From Cyclostephanos tholiformis (Eukaryota > Bacillariophyta > Thalassiosirophyceae > Thalassiosirales > Thalassiosiraceae): a stretch of 15,498 bases of DNA. The translations under genes were made by a program, and so were the position numbers. The stretch lies in contig JALLPB010000469.1 of assembly GCA_036939975.1 (NCBI GenBank), positions 1 through 15,498 of the forward strand. The letters are read 5' to 3'. This document shows, one piece after another, positions 1 through 7,900 of the stretch (the stretch's first letter is position 1; each line of letters starts with the position of its first letter). A model generated the notes under the pieces. The model was not told the origin of the DNA, did no database searches, and saw nothing but the letters and a program-made list of their open reading frames with translations.

Positions 1-2725
1 GTTTTTTTGTACTTTACCATTACGAATCGAATGCCATCCTTGCCAAACCAATTGCCGGTATGGATAATGTCAGCATTTTCAATGCGTACAAATTTTACTT
101 TGAACATCTCACGACGAAGGGATACAAGCCAAAGTTAAATGTGATGGACAATCAGGCAACGAAACACATCAAGAAATTTCTCACCGAAAATGACTGCAAA
201 TTACAGGTGGTCGAACCCCATAACCACCGCGTTAATGCGGCTGAACGAGCGATACAAACATTCAAGGCGGCCTTCATCGCTGCCCTCGCGACAACCGATA
301 GCGATTTTCCCCTGCAGCTGTGGGATCGCCTCACACCACAAGTCGAGGACACCCTCAACATGTTGCGCGCTTTGCGCGTCGACCCACAGAAATCAGCATA
401 TGAAGTTCTATACGGCCAATATGATTGGAACCGTTACCCCCTCGCCCCGCTTGGATGCAAAGCCGTTGTTTATGAAGATGGCAACACACGGGGTTCGTGG
501 GCAATATCCCCGAGACTCGGGCGTACCGCATATTGGGCTCATCAGAATTGTTCCCCCAGCACTGCCAGTTGCCATGTTTGACGCCTCACCAACATTTGCG
601 TGCATTGACAGATGAACTTACCGAACATGCCCCTCCTGCTAGCAACACTCCGAAAGGGCGCAAGTTGTTACAGCTCCTCAACACCTGCATCGATACTCTG
701 CCGCACCCCCCTGTGACACCGGCAGAACAAAGGGTGGAAGCCACGGTGCCACCGGCTGCCTTCCAACGGGACCACCTACCTGATGACAACCCACCAATCA
801 TTAATATCCCAAGGATCACAACTGCCCCCCCGATCCGGCTTACGCGTAACCCCACTACTAAACGTGCTTTGAAAACAACGCCACGACTTCATCGACGACA
901 CACGCGCAATAACACTCCGGGCATCCTACCGGTTCCAACTCAAGTGCCCCCGGAAAGGGCCCCAACGCGAACACAACCCACCCGTGCGGCTCGACTCCCG
1001 CACACAGCCATTCTGAGTGGCGCACAACAGCGCGTCGTGACGAGGCATGCAGTCAATGTCCTCAGCCTCATGGAACAAACGGCATGCTCGGCAATGTACA
1101 CGCCACGTTCCCTCATGAAACACGCCACGTTGCCCGTCAACGGCGATCACTACGCCAACCCCATGGTGCACCCTGTCACTGGGCGCACAATTTCTAGTTA
1201 CAAAAACCTTATCCACGACCCAGCCACTGCAGAAGTGTGGCAAACGGCGTTTGGCAAAGATTTTGGTGGGATGGCGCAAGGGTGCAACAAGACAGGGCAG
1301 AAGGGAACAAATGCATTGTTCGTCATGTCACATGACGAAATTGAACAGGCTTTGGCAGCGAACAAATTTTTTACTTACGCCAATCCTGTGGTTGATTACA
1401 GACCGCAGAAGGAGGACCCTCACCGCATCCAGATCATGGCTGGCGGCAACTTGGTTACCTATGAAGGCGATGCATCAGTCCGCACCGCTGACCTCGACAC
1501 AGCCAAACTCCATTGGAACAGCGTCATTAGCACTCCGAATGCGCGCTATATGTGCCTCGACATAAAAAATTTCTATCTCAGTGCTGCACTCGAGTATTAC
1601 GAGTACATGAAGATCCCCCTGGCGTTACTTCCGGCCTGGACAGCAGAGCAATACAAGTTGAATGAATTCGCATTAAAAGGGTGGGTATACATTGAGATGC
1701 GACAAGCTGTCTGGGGCTTACCACAGGCTGGCATCCTAGCCAACAAGCGCCTCCGCCGGAAACTAGCACCATTCGGATACTACGAAAGCCCAAACACTCC
1801 GGGCTTGTGGCTACATGAATCCCGACCCCTGACATTCACCCTGGTGGTCGATGACTTTGGCGTAAAATATGTCAATAAAACTGATGTCGACCATTTAATC
1901 TCAAGCATTAAAACGACATATACACTTACGGAGGATTGGTCGGGACAATTATATTGCGGCATCACCCTTGATTGGGATTACGTCGGCTGGACAGTCGACA
2001 TCTCCATGCCGGGATACATCAAAAAGAAATTACAGGAATATGAAAATGTACACCCACGACGGGTTCAGACCTGCCCTTACTCACCTGAGCCAAAAACATT
2101 TGGCACCGAAGCGCAGTCTCCGCTCCCCCCGGATGCCACCCCAAAACTTAATGCGTCGGGGATTAAAAAGGTCCAGAAGATTGTGGGGAGTATATTGTAC
2201 TATGCACATGCAGTCGACATGACCGTACTAACGGCCCTCAGTTCCATTGCGGTTGAGCAAATGAAAGCAACGGAAAAAACAATGTCGCGATGCGTCCAAC
2301 TGTTGGATTACCTTGCGTGCAACGCGGATGCAAAAATATGTTTCCACGCCTCCGACATGATATTAAACATCCACTTGGATGCATCATATCAATCTGAGGC
2401 TAAGGCACGTAGCCGCGCATGTGGACACTTCTTCATGGGGTGGCAACCACGCGATGGTGATCCCATTCGTCTTAGCGGGGCCTTCCAAGTCAGCACGACT
2501 ATCCTTCGATTCGTAGTTGCATCGGCTGCAGAAGCTGAGTTGGGGGCACTGTACCACAATTGCCAGACCGGCCTTATTTTTTGCCTCACCTTGGCGGACA
2601 TGGGCCACCCCCAACCCAAGACCCCAGTGCATTGTGATAATGCCACTGCTGTGGGCATTGCTAATAATACCATCAAACACCAACGCTCGCGCTCGATGGA
2701 AATGCGGTTCTTTTGGGTTGCCACA
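1..2725 (+). mobile_element. Degenerate Ty1/copia-type LTR retrotransposon (pol 3' part)
   Basis: The order integrase, reverse transcriptase, RNase H on one strand is the Ty1/copia order (in Ty3/gypsy, integrase follows RNase H). The window opens inside the integrase core, so gag, protease and the 5' LTR lie outside it. The element is inactive as seen. A deletion with a frame change hits the integrase C-terminal part near 500, and homology stops inside the last RNase H motif at about 2722, without a polypurine tract or 3' LTR. The rest of pol remains open for more than 2.2 kb, which suggests fairly recent insertion and damage. The right boundary is where recognisable protein ends; the true edge may differ by a few bases. 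The resemblance is to the clade widespread in heterokonts and fungi whose integrase C-terminus carries an IPETRAYR-type motif. Confidence 0.9.
3..500 (+). pseudogene. Copia integrase core, partial, cut by deletion/frameshift
   Basis: The reading frame is open from base 3 and enters from outside the window, so no start codon belongs to it. It encodes the middle and end of an rve-type (DDE) integrase core, which inserts retroelement cDNA into the genome. The second catalytic Asp is visible in MDNQATKH (codon at 147) and the catalytic Glu in NAAERAIQTFK (codon at 243), 32 residues apart, close to the usual D-35-E spacing. The first Asp lies upstream of the window. After the GNTRGSW motif (about 480-500) the frame loses similarity and runs on as nonsense to a stop at 579-581. 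The expected continuation reappears two frames away from about 503. From the spacing usual in this clade I infer that roughly 25 codons are missing. Confidence 0.85.
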
Positions 2726-2728
2726 TAA
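501..2728 (+). pseudogene. Copia reverse transcriptase and RNase H, 3'-truncated
   Basis: This is an open frame ending at TAA 2726-2728. It begins with the end of the integrase C-terminal region (NIPETRAYR, then ELFPQHCQLP). A proline- and arginine-rich linker of about 200 residues follows, then the RVT_2 reverse transcriptase. RT motif A is MCLDIKNFYLS (Asp codon at 1559). Motif C is VVDDFG (Asp pair at 1850-1855), where classical copia elements have YVDD; the valine form is usual in this clade. RNase H shows catalytic Asp in LDASY (2378), Glu in AAEAELGA (2537) and Asp in HCDNATAVG (2636). The final motif reads FFWVAT and stops, so the fourth acidic residue and the C-terminal end are lost. 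The GTG at 497 is only an artefact of opening the frame after the deletion. The enzymes would copy retroelement RNA into DNA and degrade the template; here they are remnants. Confidence 0.9.
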
Positions 2729-2804
2729 GTAGGTTCCTTGAGTTCTCGATCCAGGCGGGCAACAGGTTGTTCTTGCTTTGTTGCTGCTCCACGAGTATTG
2801 TGTT

Positions 2805-4000
2805 TTAAGTGGCTGGAGGTTGATCTCTGGTGCTGCAACAAGCCACAGTCCTGTTGGGTGGGAGACCAAGAGAGCTTCGGCTTGCTTGAGGAGTAGGACT
2901 TGTTGGTTCGGTGGGACGATGGGCATGATTTCCACCATTGGTGCTTGAGCCTGCCTTGGGACAGTTAATAAGGCCCGAGGCCAAGCAAAAGCATGTTAGT
3001 GGCTTGCAAGTGGCAGCCATCCCATTGGCTTCATTTACTAGGAGAATGATGCCGAAGTTGTACCTCAGCACAATTCCCCCGGCAGTGGCCAAAAACAAAG
3101 TTGTGTACTTGTTTGGGACGAGGAGGACATTGTTACATGTACGGATTGTCACCATGTCCATGGTCCCATCCGCAAAGAGGCCAACAGTATTGGTCAAGGG
3201 GTTGGCGGCCAGCAGGCCTCAGACTATCCCCATGTCTTGCTCTGTGGTGCGGGGGCGTGTGAGATTGCATGTCATCATGAAATTTGACAAGGTACCCTTG
3301 GGTTCCTACTACTAGCTTGCCTTCAAAGGCAAATAGCTTTCCATCCTTGGTGGTGTGTTTGGGTGGTGTGTTTGGCAATCTCCATTGTCCCCTCTTGTCT
3401 GAAGGGTAGGAAGAGTGGGATGAGCCATCCCCTGACCAATGCAAGGAGGGCAATGGGCAACCGTTGGTTGGATGAGGCTGCAACCAGCTACCAGACTGCA
3501 AGGGGGACAAGTTGCTGTCCCCTGGGGTGATGTTGAAGGGAACCATGAAAGCATCATATGCTCCTCAGACTCAAAATGGGTCATAGGCTGCATCGTTGAA
3601 GAGGTTGGCAAACTTGGAGTGGTTGGCTGTCATTGTTACAGCAATTGGGTGTTGTCGGTGTTCGTTGCTGCGTAGCTATCGCTTATTCCACTGGTATTCA
3701 GTTGGAAGGGATCGTAGTTGAAGGGGTCGTCTGACTCGTTCACCTGGTTGTCTTCGTTGCTGATTTCATTCATGAGAGATTTGTCAGCAAGGGATCCATT
3801 CTTTGGGTGGTGCGGTCCGGCAGTGTCCGAATCTGTTCCCGTGGAGTCCTCCCACTGTTCAGTGTCAACATCCCCTCCAGCCTCCACCGGGATACGGAGC
3901 TCGATCCCCCTGTCCCATGGGATGAATTGGATTATTGCCAGAGTTTGCGGGTAGACCTCTGCATTGTGGATGCCAATGTGCGATGGGTGTACCTCTTAGA
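2805..4000 (-). pseudogene. Possible decayed protein-coding remnant, family unknown
   Basis: Reading the minus strand from 4000 down to 2805, coding-like text passes through three frames in succession. Segment a is open from a stop at 3996-3998 to a stop at about 3636; it is acidic and Asn/Ser-rich, with stretches such as EVYPQTLAIIQFIPWDRG. Segment b covers about 3560 to 3133 and includes KDGKLFAFEGKLVVGTQGY. Segment c runs from about 3216 to 2805, a TGA separating it from preceding sequence, and includes VGLFADGTMDMVTIRTC and NNVLLVPNKYTTLFLA. The alternation of hydrophobic and polar residues looks like protein rather than random frame. Segment c has an ADGT...NVLxVP pattern that faintly recalls the protease region of copia elements, but spacing and surroundings do not fit well. 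I do not recognise the family. Chance open frames remain possible. Confidence 0.35.
3351..3376 (+). repeat. Short tandem repeat, 13-bp period, two copies
   Basis: The unit tggtgtgtttgg(g/c) occurs twice in tandem, with one mismatch at the last base. The period is not a multiple of three, so if the surrounding minus-strand segment was once coding, this duplication could be one of its frame breaks. Confidence 0.8.
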
Positions 4001-4425
4001 AGGGGAGCCCGAGAGCAGCCAGTGATTGGACGAATATCAGGATGCTTAACCGGCCCTTGGGAAGTACTAGGACCAACCCCTTCGTGTTCGTGTCGACGAG
4101 TGGCCGGGGAGCTGACCGCCTTGGGTCACTTCATGGCATTCAAGGGGGGTGGCGCGGGATGCATTAAACTATGTCCAGCTGGCATCAGGGGTGTGCCGCC
4201 TGGTCTCTTAACTTGGTGGTCTATGCTCAGGTCAAACACAAACTGAGGGGAAACTGATCTTTCACTGTTTTGTTCATTTCGTGCGGTGTGCGAACCCCTT
4301 GAGTCGTATTCAAGTCCCCTGCGGCGCTAGTATGACCAACACCAGCAATGGCATAATCTGCGCCAACCCTCCCTCACCACCATCATCCTGCTCCGGCACG
4401 TCAACCGTCCGCCAGATCCACCAGT

Positions 4426-4476
4426 CCCCACCCCCCCCACCCCCACCCCCACACCTCCCAGAAAAGAAAAAAAAAA
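4426..4476. promoter_or_regulatory. C-rich tract (minus-strand G-quadruplex) and A-rich tract upstream of VPS13
   Basis: On the plus strand, runs of 4, 8, 5 and 5 cytosines (4426-4450) are separated by single A bases, followed by acacctccc. The minus strand therefore has four guanine runs with single-T loops, a canonical and predictably very stable G-quadruplex pattern; the plus strand could form an i-motif. An A-rich stretch (4462-4476, with ten consecutive A) follows. The tract ends about 60 bases before the start codon, where a core promoter or 5' leader is expected. The regulatory role is inferred from position only; slippage-prone low complexity is the plain alternative. Confidence 0.4.
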
Positions 4477-4516
4477 CCACAGAGGCGACTTACATCAGAG
4501 TACTATCCAAATCTAA

Positions 4517-4830
4517 ATGGCGAAGAAGGCGATCCTCGAGGTCCTCGAGGGTACCATAGGACGGTACGTCCTGAATCTCGATGCCGAATCCCTCAACGTC
4601 GCGGTATGGTCCGGCAAGATCGAGCTCCAATCCCTCCAGCTCGACGTGAGCGCCGTGAATACCGAACTCCGTCGACGATCGCGCGATGCTCCCAACCTCG
4701 CCGTGCCCTTCCGCGTCCGGGAGGGACGGTTCGACACGGTACAGCTCGACGTGCCGTGGGCACGCCTTAGCAGCAGGCCGGTCGTCTTCCGTGCGAGGGG
4801 ACTGTGGGTGAATATGGAACCGCACGATTT
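4517..4830 (+). other. Chorein N-terminal domain of VPS13
   Basis: Residues 1 to about 103 match the chorein N signature: a short amphipathic start ending in GRYVLNLDAESLNVAVWSG, then KIELQSLQLD, LAVPFRV, VQLDVPW and RPVVFRARGLWVNMEP. In VPS13 and ATG2 this domain caps the donor end of the lipid groove and sits at the ER. No targeting FFAT motif was recognised nearby. Confidence 0.92.
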
Positions 4831-4902
4831 CCTGAAGGACGACGACGTTCACGTTCATCAGCATTCAGGGGGAGGGAGCGGGAAGGGGGGGCGGGATAAC
4901 AG

Positions 4903-4939
<37 letters not shown>

Positions 4940-7900
4940 TCAAAGGACGCGAGGGCGAATTCGATCAAGTCCGCCGAGTCATCGAGACAACGCGCGAGCG
5001 CCGTTCGGATGGCGTGGGGGGGCGACGATGGGGGGGGGGGGACGGGAGACGCCGACGGCGACTCATCGACGGATGGGGGCGGGGGGACCATCGCCTCCTC
5101 GTCGTCGTCCTCCTCTTCCAGCTTCACCTCTCGTCTCGTTCGTCGTATACTCGAGAACTTGCAGGTCGAGATCGAGAACGTGCACGTCGCCATACGCGGA
5201 TCCGGATGCGCGGCGGGACTCGTTCTAGGCTCTCTGTCGCTCGTGACGACGGATGCCGGTGGTAACCGGACGTTCGTGGATAGGAAGACGAACGCAAACG
5301 TGCCGGAATCGTCATTCCTGTACAAGGAGCTTCTGATATCGGGATTCGGCATATACCTGCAGGGCGATGCGTCGTCGGTCGTGCCGATGCAGACGATGCA
5401 GATGAGGAGGACGATGTCGAAAATGACCGAGGGTGCAGAGTACGTATTGTCGCCATTATCGTTTCAGGCCAAATTGCGTCAATCCGACCTGGATCACTGT
5501 GTTGACTTTCCGAAGTACCAAGTGCATTCGAAGCTATCGTCGCTGTCGATACAACTGTCGCGTGCGCAGCTGGAATTGGGACAGCGACTTGCCCTCGCCG
5601 TATCCGCCCATCGATCAGAGGTTCGGCCGCTCTTCCCTGAGTATCGACCCCTCGAGCCCATATCGTCGAAGAATGCCAAGGAGTGGTGGAGGTACGCATC
5701 GCGATGCATCGGCCGGTTGAACCGACGTCGATCGTGGATCGAATTCCTCGATGCGTATCGCAAGCGCAAGGCGTACGTGGAACTCTACAAGCGACACGCG
5801 CACTCAGACTCCGCGCCGTGGCTGTCGAGGCTAACGCCGCTCGAGCGCGCCGAGCTCGATACGATCGAGGGGGATCGGACGATATCGATATCGGGACTGA
5901 TGCACTGGAGGACTATCGCCGACGCCCAGGTGGGGAAGGAGAGGGAGAAGCACGATGCAAGCGCGACCGCATCGGCCTCGAGCAGGCGTGCTACTGCTGG
6001 CGGCGAATCGACCAGCGGCGCGGGCGGGGGAAAGTCCCTCATCAGGTCGTCGTACGCGTCGTACTTATTCGGGAGCAGCACGCGGGGTGATACGTCGTCG
6101 GTCACATCCTACGAAAGCTTGGACGAGGACGTTACCGACGCCCCTCCCATCACGCTCACGGTCGACGAGATGAAGGAGCTGGAAGAACTCGCCATAAGGA
6201 AGGCGGACAGGTCGCTCACGAAGGAATCCATGTTTTGCGACATCAACTTCAACTTGGGCTCGTTCCAGGTCAACCTCCTCACCGCGACCAAGCAACCGCT
6301 CACGTCCCTGGAGATGGGCATGGTTTTCGCGTCGTTCAAGGCCAACGCCGACGGATCCTTCACGTCAGGGCTGTCGCTTTTGAGTTTGGACATAAAGGAC
6401 AGCGTGACCCCGGGTACCTTCTATCCGACCATATGTCGCAGTTTACAGAAGGCGCACTCGAACAAATCGCAGGCATTTCAATTCCAATTGAGGAAAAGTA
6501 AAGGGGGCGACCAGGAGGTGGAGTTGAAGATGGTGGCGTGCGAGATTGTCGCTTCGCCGATGCTTTTGATGGCGCTCAAAGAATTTATCAAGCTCCCGGA
6601 TGCAACCCAAAGTGGGACTATGAATTCTAGTGGGAAGGCCAATCCCCTGCTGTTTGAAAGCGCTCACGGGGATGCAGATTTATTCTACGACGCGAAAGAC
6701 CTCTTGTCGGCGACGTTGTATAGTCCACTGCCCGACATACCGAAGCCTCAAGTGAGTGATTTCGCCTCGACCAAAGCATCGGGTCTAAATATCGCAGTAC
6801 TGAGGGATGAAAAGGTCTCTGATAAGTTGTCGTCGGCAATTATGGATGCCTGGAATGGAAAGAATAAACAGAAACAAAAATGGAAGATTGATTTTGATAT
6901 TTCGGCGCCAATTCTCATCCTTCCCGAGAACTGCACGGATTCCCATGCGACGGTGCTGATTTGTAACTTTGGCCGATTCAATTTCACGTACGGAACAGAG
7001 GCCCTCTCCCCCGCTGTGTTGGAATGGTTCGACGTTCGCCGACGTGCGCACAGAATTGATTCAGAGATCGATCATTTGAAGCTAGAAATGAATGATTTGT
7101 CATTTACAATCAGCTCAGTAAGTGAGTCATCCAAGAAAAGACTCGACGAAATGAATTTTGATGTATCAACCAGCGTCATCGAACCGATATCATTCACGTT
7201 GGACGTTGGATTAGAGCATACGATATCATCGGGAGATGACAACCCTCGAACATGTGTTGTTGGCGTCCTCCCTCGAATCGAGTTGCGCCTTGCGCCATCA
7301 CATGTTACCAAAATTCTTCGTGTTACTGCGATCTGGGCATCTAACTTGGGTAATCTACGTGGAGACGCTCCCGATCCACGACCGACACCCCTCACTAACT
7401 TTGAAGAGGAAACTCCAGATCCCGACATAGAGATAATGTCGAGTGGTTCTGGTATTTCATTATTAGACGGAGAACGACCCGCAACACCAGCTCTTAGTGG
7501 GCCTGCGTCATTGTTATCAAAAATGACTGTGACGGAATCGATACTCAGTTCGAGGCAAAATGGCGATGTATCAAATGCGGTGGAGTTCATGCATGTTTCG
7601 GTTTCTTTGCTGAGATTATCCATAAATATGTACACTGATAACGGCGATGGAGTTGAGGCACATCTAGTGTCAGTTGTAGCATCATCATCACTAATAACAG
7701 ACGGAACTTCTTCAAGTAGATTGAGCATGGGATGGTTCTGGATTTTGGATCGGCTTCAACCCGAAAATCAATTGCCGCGGCGTCAGCGGCTGGTTTGTCA
7801 CTCCAACCTTCCAAGGTCTGCCACTGAGTATGCTCAAAATGATCAATACACAGCAATCATTACAGACTTGGCTGAACAGGGCGTATTCAAATCGGATTAC

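Larger units (their letters stand above)
2726..4516. other. Intergenic region with no recognised gene
   Basis: This stretch of about 1.8 kb separates the truncated retroelement from the VPS13 start. Plus-strand open frames are short (the longest, 2938-3315, is 125 codons) and resemble no family I know. On the minus strand there are longer stop-poor segments, described separately. No tRNA, rRNA or LTR was recognised. The last 100 bases contain a C-rich tract and an A-rich tract, probably promoter or 5' leader of the VPS13 gene. No convincing TATA box was found. Confidence 0.6.
4862..5125 (+). other. Low-complexity Gly/Ser insert after chorein cap
   Basis: About 88 residues of Gly, Ser, Asp and Arg separate the chorein cap from the next conserved segment, ILENLQVEIENVHVAIR (about 5141-5191), which in most VPS13 proteins follows with a short linker. 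It contains a 13-Ser run, a Gly-Asp stretch over a 12-G run and a second 9-Ser run (about 5095-5121). It is predicted to be disordered. Because the flanking segments remain in one frame with good family fit, this is a lineage-specific insertion and not a frame error. Confidence 0.8.

Noticed and set aside
2384..2938. Minus-strand open frames of 184 and 150 codons across the retroelement end
   Set aside because: Their upstream parts cross the junction and their downstream parts are antisense to conserved RNase H codons; no family resemblance.
4265..4335. tRNA-like T-arm text (attcaagtccc and, on the minus strand, ggggttcgcacacc)
   Set aside because: No matching acceptor stem, D-arm or anticodon arm at correct spacing on either strand.
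4281..4559. Plus-strand open frame with polyproline, overlapping the VPS13 start
   Set aside because: The prolines come from the C-rich tract, and the frame runs out of register into the chorein domain; chance frame.
4858..5352. Minus-strand open frame with a poly-Asp run
   Set aside because: It is the complement of the (TCG)n polyserine tract in a conserved VPS13 exon.
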